Source: Zygnema cylindricum | Lineage: Eukaryota; Streptophyta; Zygnematophyceae; Zygnematales; Zygnemataceae | Reading direction: 5' to 3' | DNA: 64,000 nucleotides | Assembly: GCA_037447655.1 (NCBI GenBank) | Contig: JBBHKE010001543.1 | Location: forward strand, 1-64,000 | In this document: positions 45,130 through 58,241 of the stretch, piece by piece | Position numbering within the stretch: position 1 is the stretch's first letter | Layout of the letters: each line of letters begins with the position of its first letter | The notes under the pieces: generated by a model | Databases searched by the model: none | The model's input: the letters and a program-made list of their open reading frames with translations, nothing else | What the model was told of the DNA's origin: nothing | Made by a program: the position numbers and the translations under genes

Positions 45130-48100
45130 CTAACATGACAGTCGGTTTGGAGGAAAGAATGGTAGCTTTAGGTTAAGATGGGAGGGAATCCGGTTCCTGC
45201 GATCCTTATCTTGTCTTTCTTCCTCGTTATCCTCGGAGTCGGAATCTGGGATTCGCCGAGTTTGAGGAGTGTCATTTTCCGCGCGTTCGGCCATGTATCT
45301 CTCAAACCAATCTTGGTTGTCATTTTTTTCTCGCTCCAGTGACTCATTTTCCCGTTGTTGTTTCTTACTCTGGTAGTTCTCGAACCCGTGAGGTAGTTTA
45401 AGTTTGATCGACAGAGAGGGCGGGTGAGTCGGTCTGATCCCGAGGCCAATGTCGTTGTTGAGGATTACTGCCCTAGAAGTAAATGACAATGGGACTTGTA
45501 GCTTTCCGGTTGTGGTCCTTCTGACCCATTTTCCGCCTGTCTTGTCTTTGCATCGAGGTGGAATTGGAGAGTTTTCGACGGCTGTCTCCCACCTCAACAT
45601 TCCAAGCCCCGGACAAAAAGGGTCTGGCATGGTGGGAATTTGGGGGTTCCAAATCCCAGCCCAATAAGTCATCATCATTTTCACGTGCTGTACTTTGAAG
45701 CTTCTGTAACAATTCGTGTCTTTGTCTCTGGAGTCGTTGTGATGCTGCGAGAGGAGCCGGCCGAGAATGAGATCCCAAACAGAGGGGAGCCAACTCTGCA
45801 GCCATTGCGTCCAGTTGTTGACGTTGCTACAGGATAATGATTTCTGACGTAAGTCTGGTTGTAGCTACCGAGGCTCGCTCCGGTTCTTGTGCGGTGAGCG
45901 GAAATATTCTTCCCTAAGGATAGAGGAGTTGAAGTGGGAGAGGGTTAACGACAGTTTCTCCTTCTCCAGTAAATAGGGCTAGCTGCATCATTTCTTTGGG
46001 AACTCCATTCTTTCGGAAACATCGCGTCTCCTTATGCCACATGAAACCGCAAGCCTTGCATTTTGTTCCCTCGGAGGTGTATTTTGTGTGGATTTCATTG
46101 GAGATCTGGGCGTCATCTAACTTTGGGAGTTTGATTTGTCGCAGCTGAGATTGCCACATTTTGGCGGTTTCCCCTCGAGGGTCGGACGGTAATTGTTCTT
46201 GGTTATTGGTGTCTTTTCTCCCCCCCGCTTCCCCTTTGAGCATTTTTTGCTGCTTCCGTGTCCTTTCTGCTTTTTCTTTCTCCCATTTCTTGAGCTTCAA
46301 AGCCAGCTCCAGTTCCCGTTTAAGTTTGAGTGTGCAGTGCTTCCACCCATGGCCTGTTTGCTAACAATTTAAGCAATTGTAAAGAAAAACTCTTTCGTGT
46401 TCTCCAATTGCCGGCTCTGACCCGCTCTCTTCCACTTGCTTCCCTTTGAGCTTCCGCAAAGCTTGAAGTTCAGACTTCTCCTCCTCACTCAAGGAGGTCT
46501 CCCCGATGAATCTGGCAAAATTGGTGCGAGACTTGCCGGTCACGGCTTTCTCCCTTGCCTCATTGTGGACGAAGTGGTCGTACAACTTCATCGCCACCAA
46601 TGAAATTTCCTTGGCTGAGGGATTAATGTCATGAATTGCCTGTCCGACAACCCAATTATCCAAAGCAGTCTGCCTTGTTGGCCCGAATGAATTACGGACG
46701 GCAATGAAATATTTGGTTGCCATCGCCGGAAGGTCAATCGTGGATAGCTATGTCTTCTAACAAAGGCTGGAGAGTCGGGTAAAGAGCGTCTGCGGAGTCC
46801 CGTTCTTCAAATATCGGAATTCCGTGAATTCCTTGATCGCAAACTCGTTCCTCTTGGTGTAAAGTAGTCTTCAGATGTCAAGCAAGGTGGTACAACGGTT
46901 GGGATTGGCAACCATGCGAGTTACTGCTTGGCCTTTCTGGATTGCTTGCGGCTGGTTAACTTACGCACTTCCCTGCGCCTATAGTTTCATGTCCTGTGTA
47001 AAGGTAGCATTCACAAGGGTTGCAGCCTCCGCAGCCAAGTCAGCCTTCGCTTGCAAAACTGCAGCATCAAGGGCTGGATCCGAGATCTTGATGCTAGGAG
47101 CCATCAAAAGAGGTTGACGCTCCTTGTAATCCGCCAACGCCTCTCCAGACAGGTAGTTGACCATCATGGGGAAGAGGGTTGTCTCGAAATCATCTAGAAT
47201 GGCTCCCCCCCCTGTACGTATTGATTTTAGATTGTGTGAAAGATTTCCACAACAACTCGAAATCAGAAAATGTGATCCCCGAGCTATCTCCTGTAAAGAT
47301 CGGGATATCCCCCATTTCCTTTTTTTCCTCTACAGAATTGGTGAAATGGGAAGAGGAAGGCCCGGTGGGGCTGACAAACTGAGCTGGCGAGACGACTCCC
47401 ATATCCTCTTCCTCGGGACCGTAATCGTGTCCTCCTCTGGTAGAAAGTGCGGCCCCTTCCGAAGTGGATCCCCTTCCCACAGAAGAAGTACCAGCGCCTG
47501 AAAATATGGTTGGAGGAAGGATGTTCCCCACCACTCCTCTATATCCATAAGAATATTGTGCCTCCCTGAGCACGGTCTCCACCGATGGAATGTGGAGACG
47601 AGGCTTGTTTAACGGCTTTGGTGGGATGGCCGGCGATGGAGACGGAGAAGGAGATGGAGACGGAGACTTTGGAGCCCTTGGGGGGAAAGGTGTCTGTCTC
47701 CTGGTTCGCTTCCTAGAGGTCTCGAGAGGTGGAGTTGCGGAGGTGGAGGAAGGAGAGCTTCGGTGAGAAGGTGAATAGACAGGTACGTCGTATTTGTAGG
47801 GTAACACAAGCGGACCAGGCGACCCACGGACAGCTGCAACCGGAGAAATTGATGGAGAAAGAGAGGAGGCGGGACAGTCCCGGGGCTCTGTGGTGGGTCC
47901 CGAGGAGAGAGGAATAAGGTGGAGGAGGAGAAGGTGGGAGCTCTAGAGATCCTTTGGGAGAAGTGGAAGGAGGTGTTGGCGCTCTCAAGGGAATGTGAAT
48001 CCTCTCGTCAGGTCGTAACTCCACCAAAGCCTCCACGGCAGTAGACACCTCCACCGAGACAAAGGTAGTCTCTCCCCGAAAAGCCGAAGCGAGTCCAGAA

Positions 48101-48299
48101 GGTAAATTAGCACCAAACCCTCCACATTAGGTCTTTTGTTTCCCTCCCCTTTTCGCTGAAGCAGAGGCTCTCGGCTCGGCTCCGAGGACAGAATATAGGG
48201 CTTAGTGCTGGCGAGAGGAGAGGTCCCCACAGCAGGTGATTCTGAATGTGGCCCTATCTTTAATGTAGGAGGAATCTTCCCGCTAAAAATCCCACTTGT
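45130..48299 (-). pseudogene. Gypsy C gag, decayed
   Basis: From the 5' side: proline/serine-rich segment, conserved gag core (IPIFTGDSSGITFSDFELLW), then two CX2CX4HX4C zinc knuckles: CLNC..GHGWKHC near 46370 (with a stop inside) and CKACGFMWHKETRC near 46045. A charged region follows, ending in NRIPSHLNLKLPFF. Homologous throughout to gypsy D. Ends at the N gap. Confidence 0.8.
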
Positions 48300-48309
48300 N
48301 NNNNNNNNN
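48300..48309. other. Assembly gap (10 Ns)
   Basis: Ten Ns exactly between the gag end of gypsy C and the protease end of gypsy D. Ten is a conventional placeholder, so the true distance is unknown and the RT-integrase half of D may be missing or collapsed here. Confidence 1.
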
Positions 48310-48399
48310 GGCGTCAGAAAGACAGGTGACTAGGTTTTTGGTGATATCACCTATCCCTGATGTTTAGGAATAGTCACCGAGAATAGGATTTATCCTGGC

Positions 48400-49250
48400 C
48401 CTTGAAGTCCGAGTTGCCCATGCCCCCTATGGTCCTACGACACCAGCTATGGCCTCGTGAGGGGTTGGAGTAGTGGTGGAGGCGAAACATTGAGCCCCTT
48501 CAACCACTAAGAAGGGAAGCTCAATTTTCACTCGCTGGCTTGCGTCATCAGAAAACTCGATTTCCATGGCCTAGATAATTCCATGGACGAGCTAACTGCC
48601 GCTGCTTACGGTGCTTAAGCAGATTTTGCTTGGGTAGATTTCGGGCCGGAGTTCTTCGGGCATTTTTTGCAAAGCGGAGGTGGTGATGAGGTTGGGGAGT
48701 GCTCCGGTATCGACCACAGCATCCTGGTATCCCCCGTACCCGTTGAGCCTGAAGTTCCCGGTCCTATTTAGGATAAGAGCCACTGATAAGGATTTGTAGT
48801 CCCTATCCACTATAGTGGTTTTTGGATCAGTGGACAGAAAGACTGCGGTTGGCGGAGTGGTCTTGTTGACCTCGGCCATTCCGGATCGAATCTCATCTCC
48901 CAATGCCTGAATGAGGATATCTTCGGGTAGGTTGTGGGAGGATACTAGGGTCTTTACATGGGTAAGAGCGTATGGCATGAGGTGCCAGACCAGCATGACG
49001 GCAGGCTGGGAGGATGGGAGAGCGGCTTTCGGAGAAGATGGGGATGAATCCGGATTCTACAAATCCTGAATCGGTCCTTTGTTCTCACTTTAGGAGCAAG
49101 AATCTGGGATGGGAGGAGTTTGGGGAGTGTCATTCTTCGGGCGTTCCGACATGTATTTTTCAAACCAGTCTTGATTGTCATTTTTCTATTGTTCCAGTAA
49201 TTCCTTCTCCCGCTGCTTTTTCTCATTCTGATAATCCTCGAAACCGGGAG
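48400..49250 (-). pseudogene. Gypsy D protease region
   Basis: Retains the aspartic protease core AVVDTGALPNLITTSALQ, with DRDYKSLSVALILN upstream, more complete than in C. The reading stops near 48592, with frame-shifted homology to about 48490. Confidence 0.8.
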
Positions 49251-49255
49251 GAAAT

Positions 49256-50418
49256 TTAGATTTGGGAGGAAGCGATGGAGGATGATTTGGTTTGATTCCT
49301 AGGCCGATGTTGCTTTTCAGCATCACTGCTTTGGGAGTAAATGACAAAGGACTCGTTGCTTTCTAGTTGTGGTCCCTCTAACCCATTCCCTTCTGGTCTT
49401 GTCTCTGCATTGAGGTTGAGTTGCAGAGTTGGCGACGGTTGTCCCCCACCCCAACATTCCAAGCTCGCGATAGGATGGTTTGGGCATGGTGGGCATTTGG
49501 GGGTTCCAAATCCCAGCCCAATAAATCATCGTTATTCGCACCAGCTGTGCCTTGAAGTTCAAGCTTTGCCAGCTTCAGCAACAACTCTTATTTCTGCTTT
49601 TGGATTCATAGTGCTGCGGTGAGAGGAGCAGGCCGCGAAGATGATCCTAAGCGGAGGGCATCCAAATCTGAAGCCATTGCGGCAACGTGCTGACTCTGCT
49701 GCTGTATGATGATCTCTGGCGTAAGCCTTGCCAGAGCAGCCGCAGTTTGCTCAGGCATCTTCGGTGTAGACAGAACTTGGCGCCCCCAAGGGTAAAGAAG
49801 TTGAAGTGGGAGAGGGTTGACTGTCGCTTCTCCCTCGCATGTAAACAAAGCAAATTGCATCATTTCCTTGGGAACTTCGTTCTTCTTGAAACATTGCCCT
49901 TCATTGTGCCCCAAAAATCCACAAGCTTCGCACTTTGAACCCTGGGTGGTATATTTACTCCGAATTTCGTTGGAGATTTGAGCATCATTAATCTTTGAAA
50001 GTTTGATTTGCCGCAACTGTGATTGGGACACCTTAGAGGTTTTGCTCCAGGGAGGTGGACGGTATGTCTCTTTGGTTACGGGTGTCTTGTCCCCTCCCAT
50101 CCCTCCCTTGATCCTTTCTTGCTGTTTCAAGGTCTTTTTTGCCCGTTCTTTCTCTCATTCTTTATGTTTCAAAGCCAGCTCCGGTTTAAGTTTCCGGGTG
50201 CAATGCTTCCACCCATGACCCGGTTGTTGACAATTTATGCAATTATAGAGAAATACTTGCTCCTCTGCTCCTATAGCTGGTCGTGACCCACTGTTAGCCA
50301 CTTGCTTCCCTTTAAGTTTCCGCAAAGCTTAAAGTTCAGCCTGTTCCTCCTCATTCAAAGAGGTCTCCCTTGCAAATCCTGCAAAATTTGATCGGGCTTT
50401 GCCGGTCACGGCCTTCTC
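49256..50418 (-). pseudogene. Gypsy D gag, C-terminal half
   Basis: One clean zinc knuckle, CEACGFLGHNEGQC, near 49930, with MMQFALFTCEGEATVNPL after it, and a degenerate upstream knuckle near 50240. Collinear with gypsy C 45470-46560. Interrupted at 50418 by a copia solo LTR. Confidence 0.85.
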
Positions 50419-51486
50419 TGTAGAAATTTATGGTCTTTTATAGTATTTTCTAGGTCTGAATAGAAATAAGAAAGAAGCCGAGGCAGTCTACCTCTAACTT
50501 CTCTCTCCAACTCTCAAACTTGTCGCAGTCACTGAGAATTTGGAGAGGAAGCTAGAGCCATGGCTACCTAGGCTATCCAGAGGCTTACGGGATATAAATA
50601 TTAGTTTATTTATAATTAAGAATAAGTTTACTAAAATATATGTGTCGCCTCCAAGATTTGATCTTGAAACCTGCCGGCCGGTAATTAGTCGGTAGCCGGT
50701 AGCTCTAACCGTTAACTATAGAGATAGTGTTACGTATTATAGGAATTGATATTTAATTAAACGTTTATACGTAGGATAGTTCATTTAACTGAAATTGTTT
50801 TACAGGAGACATAGATCCAGTAAATGTATAAGTACGGATTACGGTACGGATAAGAAACCAATACCACGCATTTATTTCTTTACCGAAACGAATACCGCGC
50901 ATGTATTTATTACGGCTACGATTAAATGTGAATTTAATCGGACGGCCGAAATTAAATGCCGAGATCGCGGAAGAGAATTTCAGCGGTTTTTGATCATAGC
51001 CAGATCGGATGACACGTGGCGGAATGGCATTGGATCGCGGTATTTCCGAGGATTAAGGGAGCGAATCCGGATATACCACGTGTCGACATGTAGGCCATGT
51101 CGTACAATGTTCGTAGAGAAAGTACATCGGCAGCTATACTTTTACGTATGGAGGAGTAATCTGATTGGCTCCGTGCATCAGCAGATAGAGTTTGTGAGAG
51201 AGATAGGACTTAGAAAAAATTAGGAGATAGGACCCTCTCTCCTACAGAGCTTCTGTACAAAAGGTCAACTTTGACCCTCCATAACTTACTGCTCAAGGGA
51301 GCAAATTCAGAGATTCTTTTTGCTATCGACTCAAGGGAGTCTTCCCTTCACATGGGTGAAGTTGGTCGGAGTTATTGTCTGTCAAGGTGGCAGTTATTTT
51401 TGCTGAAACACAAAATGGTCAGGGTTATCCTACAGGCTTCTTGGAAGCTGTCCACTCTGAGGACTTATGGAGGTCTCAGAGTTTCA
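50419..51486 (+). mobile_element. Solo copia LTR (B-type) with TSD TTCTC in gypsy D gag
   Basis: 1,068 bp, TGTAGAAATTTATGG to GAGTTTCA. Perfect TTCTC duplications at 50414-50418 and 51487-51491. The empty site is visible in gypsy C near 46550. CACGTG at 51013-51018 and 51077-51082; tRNA-like unit at 50647-50716. Confidence 0.95.
50647..50716 (-). other. tRNA-like unit in the solo LTR, antisense
   Basis: Minus strand: GTTAACGGTTAGAGCTACC, then TCAAGATCAAATCTTGG (perfect short hairpin around GATCAAATC), then ATTTTAGT. Matches the other LTR copies in position. Confidence 0.55.
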
Positions 51487-51491
51487 TTCTC

Positions 51492-54480
51492 TCTTGCCTC
51501 ATTGTGGACGAAATGGTCATATAATTTCATTGCCAGTAGGGAGATTTCTGTGGTGGAGGGGTTGATGTCCTGAATGGCTTGTCCAGCAATTTAGTTATCT
51601 AGAGCAGTCTGCCCTGTTGGTCCGAATGAATTACGGACAGCAATGAAGTATTTAGTTGCCATTGCGGTAAGGTCTATCGTTGACAATTTTGTTTTTTGGC
51701 AAAGGTTGGAGAGTCGGTTGAAGAGAGTCTGGGGAGTCTCATTCTTCAAACATCAGAATTCCGTGAATTCCTTGATTGTGGACTCGTTCCTCCCTCTGTA
51801 GAGGATTCTCCACATATTTAGCAGAGTTGTGCAAGGGTTAGGATTAGCAACCATGCGGGTTGCTACCTGGGCTGCGTGAATGGCTTCTAGATGGTTAACA
51901 TAGGCAGTACCTTGTGCCCGCAATTTTATATCACGTGTAAAGTTAACAGTCACAAGGGTTACCGCAGCCGCGGACAAGTCAACCTCCGCTTGCAAAACAG
52001 CGTCATCAAGGGCCAAATACGAGATCTTGATGTAAGGAGCCATCAAAAGAGGTTGACGCTCCTTGTAGTCCGACAACGCCCCTCTAGAAAGGTAGTTGAC
52101 CATCATGGGGAAGAGGGTGGTTTCGAAGTCATCCGGAATGGCTCCACCCCGGTACTTGTTGATTTCAGATTGGGTGAATGATTTCCACAACAACTCGAAA
52201 TCTAAAAATGCAATCCCAGAGCTATATCCAATAAAGATTCGAATATCCCCCATTTCTTTTTTTCCTCGGTTGAGTTGGTGAAATGGGAAGAGGAAGGCCC
52301 TGTTGGGCTGACAAATTGAGCGGGCGAGATGACTCTCGTATCCTCTTCCTCGGAATCGGAACCGGGTCCTTCTCTGCTAGAAGGTGCGGCTCCCGTTGTT
52401 GTGGATCTTCCTCCCACTGAGGAAGTACCAACGCTGGAAAATATGGTTAAATGTAGGATGTTCACCACTCCTCTATTTCCACAAGAATGTTGTGGATCAG
52501 TGAGAACGGTTGCCACGCAGGGAATGTGGAGGCGCGGTTTGTTCATAGGCTTTTGGGGGATTGTTAGTGGCTGAGACGGTGAAGGGGATGGAGACGGAGA
52601 CGGCTAAGCCCTTTCGGGGAAAGGTGTCTGTCTCCTTGTTTGCCTTCTGGAGGCCTCCGGAGGTGAAGTTCCGAAGCTAGAGGAAGAGGAGCGTTGGTGA
52701 GGAGGAGAATAGGCAGGTATGTCGTATCTGTAGGGTAACACAGGCAGACCAGGCGACCCACGGACAGCTGCAGCGAGAGAGAGGGATGGTGATAGAAAGG
52801 GATCTAGACAGCCTTGGGGATTTGTGATGGGTTCCAAGGAGTGAGATGGATAAGGTGGAGGAGCCGACGATGGGGGCTCCGAGGATTTTTTGGGAGAATT
52901 GGGCGGAGGGGTTGGAACTTTTAAGGGGATGTGAATCCTCTCGTCAGGTCGTAGTTCCACTAAAGCCTCCACGGTAGTAGACACCTCCACCAAGACAAAG
53001 GTAGCCTCTCCCCGAAGAGCCAAAGCGGTTCCAGAAGGTAAATCTTCACCCAAACCGTCCACATTAGGTTCTATGTCCACCTCCCCTTTTCGCGGAAGGA
53101 GAGGCTCTTGGCTTGGCCCTGAGGAAGGCATTTCAAGCGGAGTATTGGCAAGAGGAGAAGTCCCCACTCCTGAGGCTTCCGATTGCGGCACTATCTTTGG
53201 TGTAGGAGGAATCTTCCCTCTAAGACTCCCACTTGTCCTACGCCGAGCTTCCCTAATGAGCGTCAATTCCTGTTCCCAAGCCTTTCGCCTCTCTTCCTCT
53301 AAGGCCTCCTAATCTACCGTGACAGGTACGGCTCTCGCCGTAGCATGTCCTGGGATTTTAGGACCCCCACTAGTTCCTTGGCTTTTTCCACTACTTTGGT
53401 AAAATCCGCTATCTATATCCCCGGAATTTTGGGATAATTAGGTCTGGTCCGCCACCATCCCTCGGACAAATTTTATATTCCCGTACCTGAAACCTTTGAT
53501 CTGTTGGTTCAGATCGCCAAAGCCCTCCAAAAAGGCGGTCATGAGGTGGTGCAGGAGCTGGTTTCTAGGTCGAGGCGGACAAAGAGTTCGGGACATCTCC
53601 TCCTTGGGAAGCGGAGTATTCTCCCCTTTCTGTCACGGTGGTCAAACCTCTTCCCCCTCAATGGGTCTTGGGTTTCCCTCTCGATACCCCCTTCTCCTCT
53701 AGAAGGCCTCGAAGAGGTACGCCCTTGGGAGGGTCAGCTGGCGGCGGTGTTCTGAGAGGAAGATGGGGAAGGGCGAGAAAAGGGGTCTCTCTAGGACCGG
53801 TCCTGCACCGATGGTGAAGAGCGGCCCTTCAAAGAACTGTTCAAAATCTCCACCACCCCTCCCATGGGTCTAACCATGCTGACTCGATCTGTGCGAGCAA
53901 CTCCCTGTACGAACTCCTTCTTCACCTTGAGCTCGTGGAGGTCGTGAAGTGGAAGGAGTTCCTTACGACTTCTGCGACGTGGATCCGTCAAAACCGCGGG
54001 GTCAATCTAGATCTCGGCCCAAGGGATCTTTGATCTGGTGTGAAGTTAGACCTCCGGAAGAGGACCCAAATGGGGCTCCCTCTGAGCTTGGCTCTTTCGC
54101 CTGGCCCTGGGTGACACTCGGTTTTTCTTTCTTGAGCCTATGTTGTAGAATCCTTTCTTTCCTCAGCAAAGGCCTTGGAGGCCTCCGCCAAGGAAGGAAA
54201 ATGTTCAAGAGTGAGGCTAGGGGGAGATGGGGGCGAAGTTTGTTGTTCTCGCTGTTTTAGAGGAGTCTTAACTCTAACAGGCTCAGGCATCATTCCCTGG
54301 AGAAAAGGCTCTATGTTTACAGCCGAGGTGAAAGGGACAAATTCTTTGGGAACCTGTGACTCTTCCTCTTGTACCACCGCTTCTTGATTCACCGTTCTTC
54401 TGGCCTAGCACCGGAGAGATTCTTATCTTGAGCTTCTCCTCCCCCCATGATGACAATGGTATCGAAAGAAGAAAAAATGA
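51492..54480 (-). pseudogene. Gypsy D gag, N-terminal half
   Basis: From the ATG near 54447 (MGGGEAQDKNLSG) through proline-rich sequence with stops, then the core IRIFIGYSSGIAFLDFELLW near 52200 and KERQPLLMAPYIKIS. About 85-90% similar by eye to gypsy C. Multiple lesions. Confidence 0.75.
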
Positions 54481-54579
54481 AAGTAACCAAAACTCACTTA
54501 TACCAAGAGAGCTTCTAAAGTCAAAAGCTCCTATCCCTTCTTATCCGAGCAGACAGGTGGCTTTTCAGTACTATGTTTT

Positions 54580-54712
54580 CTCTACAGGAAGTCTATAGCA
54601 CTTGTTCCCTCAAAACCCGCTGTCTCGATCCAGGGGATTCCAGTTTACTTCGGGTTGGTCACTCGAAAGCCAAAGAGAACTCCAGACAAAGACACAAATG
54701 CACAAATCACGC

Positions 54713-54784
<72 letters not shown>

Positions 54785-55813
54785 ATAAATATGATAGGCT
54801 TTCCAAATTTAACAATATCACCTTGCCCCAAAAAGAAAATAAAAGATAGAAAATGTGAAGTATAACGAAACAAGCTTAACATACCCTAGCAATTAACGAT
54901 GACAATTACAAAGTGGCGACACCTCCCCCGATAGTCTCGCCAATAGGTATGGTACTCCTGCACACTTTGGTGTCCGAAACTCGGAACTGACCAGACTCTT
55001 CCTCGTTCAAATAGCAAAAAGTCCAAAATCACCCAAAAAGGAAGATAGTGCCAACTACCTGCCTGGATTGTGATTTCCACAAAAGACACAATCAAAACCA
55101 AGTTGGCAATAGAGTCGAAACAAGACAAAGATTCTCCAAAAGGTTTGTTGGAATTTCTGAAAATTTTCACAGGAGACAGTATTGAAAAACAACCTGTCTC
55201 CTTCGACCCCAAAGGCCTTATACATCAAAGTTTTGTCAAATTGCAGGTCCCAAAGTCAAAGCTACGCAATTCACCAATGAGCGGCAAACAGGTGTAATTG
55301 AAATGACATAAGACAAATTAATCCGTACTACACTTGGGGCAAAATGTTTTGCTCCAGACTGCGGCTAGATCCGCGGCAGGAAGTAATTATTTGTTCCACT
55401 TTTATAAGACAAAGTCCTGAAAAGGACACTAACTTGCCCGACTTTGACAAAATGTATCTAATAGACGAGCAGTCAATTGAACTTGAACTAAATTCCTAAC
55501 GACGGCTAACAGCATAATCTAAATGCAAATCCGGGAAGTTACGTGGCGATCCACAATGTACCCCCCACGGGGGCTGGTGGCAAATGGTTCCATGTAACCG
55601 TATGGTAATCTTTGAGACGGTATAACTTGGTCGTTCGACCTCTGTTAGGCGCGAAACAAATTGCGTTCCACTCAGTTGGGAAAATCCAAGAATCCGGTCT
55701 GAATGGGTGCACTCTTTCCTCCGTACAGTGATCACCGTATAGGTTGAGAGGGCATATGAAATTCTTCATGATATAAAGATGTGCTTGTAAAGCACATGAG
55801 TTTGATAGTTTGC
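54580..55813 (-). mobile_element. Gypsy D 5' LTR, partial
   Basis: Homologous to 26118-27301 in the same orientation (gcacttgttccctcaaaacc at 54598, gcacatgagtttgat near 55800). It lacks the last ~275 bp present in the complete copies and carries the TA microsatellite. The first bases are changed from TGTCAAG to TATCAAA. Confidence 0.75.
54713..54782. repeat. (TA)n microsatellite, about 35 units
   Basis: Uninterrupted alternating TA inside the gypsy D LTR; absent from the other two copies of that LTR, so it expanded after insertion. Confidence 0.98.
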
Positions 55814-55831
55814 AAAATTTATAGAGCGCAT

Positions 55832-56404
55832 GATAACAAATCTGGATATGATAGATATCACCGTCATGGCCATGCTATACAAATGCTGTACAAAAAGTAC
55901 TCCGACACATGTTTTTTATGTACGGTACAGTAATGTGAATGGTGCCGTACCTTAATAGTAGAGGGTTTAGAGTGGGGTTTAGGACTTCAAAAAATAGAAG
56001 GTAGACCCCACTCTCCTAGAGAGCTTTTGTACAAAAGGTCAACTTTGACCCTTCATAACTTACTGCTTAAAGGAGCAAATTAAGAGATTATTTTTGTTGC
56101 GGACTCAGGGGAGTTCACGCTACACACGAGTATCTTTGGTCATAGTTTTTGCTTGCCAGGGTGGCTGCATTTCTAAAGGAAAGTCAAAGTGGGGAATGTT
56201 ATCCAAAAGTCATATTCTAATTTTGCATTTTGTGGTGGAACTGAGCACACAGAAAGTCTTATTTCACAAGGGTGAAGCTACTACGTGGTTTTGATTGTTA
56301 AGGAGTCAATTATTTGGGTTTTAAATCAACTTAAAGTCGGCACTATCTAGATAAGCTTCTTGTGAGTTACCTACTCTGAGGACCAATGGAGGTCTCAGAG
56401 TTTC
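55832..56404 (+). mobile_element. Copia G: 3' half of a B-type LTR
   Basis: Matches the LTR from the gtccaccgg/U3 part to the exact terminus GAGTTTCA at 56404, but no PBS follows; it abuts copia H RT. 5' part lost next to the gypsy D LTR. Confidence 0.75.
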
Positions 56405-56771
56405 AATATTTTCGGCCAAGTACAATTCATAAAATAGATTAGGCTTCCCACTACTTGTCTATAAGGAATGGTCTGTATGAACTTCTTCTCTTCAAGGCCT
56501 AACTCATCATCCAATATAATAACTACTTCTCCCACACTCCCCTCACTTCCCTTCTTTAGATCCATTAGAGTTGTACAACTATTGGCTTTGTCCATTTGAA
56601 ATCTTTCCATCATGTTCTCAATGGCCTGCTTGTCAGTGAGTGTGATTATCTTTCTAGCTCTATCTCTCTCTACCTGAATTCACAAAATATATCTTACCTC
56701 TCTTATATCCTTCATCTCAAATCTCCCATTTAGATATGTTTTCAGTTTATTAATTTTATCCATAGATTTAC
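56405..56771 (-). pseudogene. Copia H RT fragment, first part
   Basis: Minus reading: FQMDKANSCTTLMDLKKGS and IPYRQVVGSLIYFMNCTWP, as in copia B. Cut at 56771 by the gypsy solo LTR; continues at 58242. Confidence 0.85.
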
Positions 56772-58241
56772 TGTCAAGCTCGTGTGTGTTTTTGGCACAC
56801 TATTATTTTCCCAAGATCTTCGGAACCTTTTCTACCTGAACAGAAATCAGCGTACGGCGAAGGAGGCGCACAAAACCGGACCAGATCAAGGGATTTCCTG
56901 AAACGAACGGAACGCACTTTATTTCACACCTAACGGATACCAGAAAGCCAAGTTATGCAGCTTCGAAGATTTCATTTCTGTTACATGCAGCTAGTTGCCA
57001 CTTGACCTTTTGAAGGTCACATGGTGGAACGCCACGTAACTCTTTGGATAGTCATTTAGATTTGGTTGTCTTATGTCAGTGGGAATTTAGTTCAGGTCCA
57101 ACTGGCTTTTTTTCCATTAATTAGGCCAGGTCAAAATCTGGCGTTTAAGCGTCAGTTTCAGTACTTTGTCTTATTGAAGTGGAACCAACTTTGACTTTCA
57201 GCCGGAAATCTAGCCGTAACTGAAAGCTCATCTTTTTGCCCCAAGCGTAGTACAGCTTAATTTGTCGTTTGGCAGTTTTATAGCCTTTGCTTCCCGCTGA
57301 TTGGTTCATTGAATTGCTTTCACTTTTTGGACCGAGAGTAGACACACTTGGTTGTATAAGGCACTTGGGGTTGAAGGAGACAGGTTGTTTTTCAGTACTG
57401 CCTCCTGTGAAAAACCTCAGAGAAATTCCAAACAAACCTTCTTTTGGAGAATCTTTGTTGTGCTTGCTTGTTTAACTCTATTGCCATCTTGGTTTGGATT
57501 TGTCTTATTTGGAGATCGTAGTTCGGGCTGGTAGTTGGTACTATCAATCCTTTGGGAGGGTCTTGACTTTTTGCTATTGAAACCAAGAAGAGTCCAGTCG
57601 GTTTCGATCTGTGGAAACCGAGTGGTGAAGGAGAATTGTACCGGTCTTCCGTGTCCCTGGGAGATATTTCGTCTTCCTTTGTGGTCATCTTGGCTTTCTA
57701 GGGTAATTTGCGCTTGCTTTGCCATCATTCTTAATTCAACCTTTCATTCCATCTCTGGGGCAAGGTGATATTGTTGAATCCGAAAAAGCCACTCATTTCT
57801 ATTTTTATTATTTTCACGTGGAAGTTCCCTTGTCCTTCCCCGGTAGTGCCCTTTGGATTCTGTTGTATTCTCTCCGGAACCAGTTTCTTTCATCTTGGGT
57901 ACTTCAACAGTGGGTTCTAAGGGTACAAAAGCTAGACTTCCAGTGGATCAACACGAAAATTGAGACTTCGGCCCGATGACCTCTACGGCCACCCTTTTCG
58001 GTCATATGGGGAAAAGGGAGGGGAAGTGGGGTATCTTTTTCTTCCTCCCAACCTTGCATTTCTCATTTTGCCTCATTATCTGCAATGCCATGCATGCACG
58101 TTGCCGGGAGGTTTGGGAGGGCTAAACTGGATATTTTCACTGTCATGGGAAGCCCCCGCATTCTGGGGTTATTACAGGATTCCAGGCCGCCAATTTACGC
58201 CAAAAGCTTTATTCTTTCTGGTGCACCAGGCACGCTCGACA
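56772..58241 (+). mobile_element. Solo gypsy LTR with TSD TTAC, inside copia H
   Basis: About 1,470 bp, TGTCAAGCTCGTG to CACGCTCGACA. TTAC flanks both ends (56768-56771, 58242-58245), and the interrupted copia RT reading joins correctly across it. This defines the ends of the LTR family of gypsy C/D. Confidence 0.88.

Noticed and set aside
54573-54882. Open frames of alternating Tyr-Ile
   Set aside because: They are translations of the (TA)n microsatellite.
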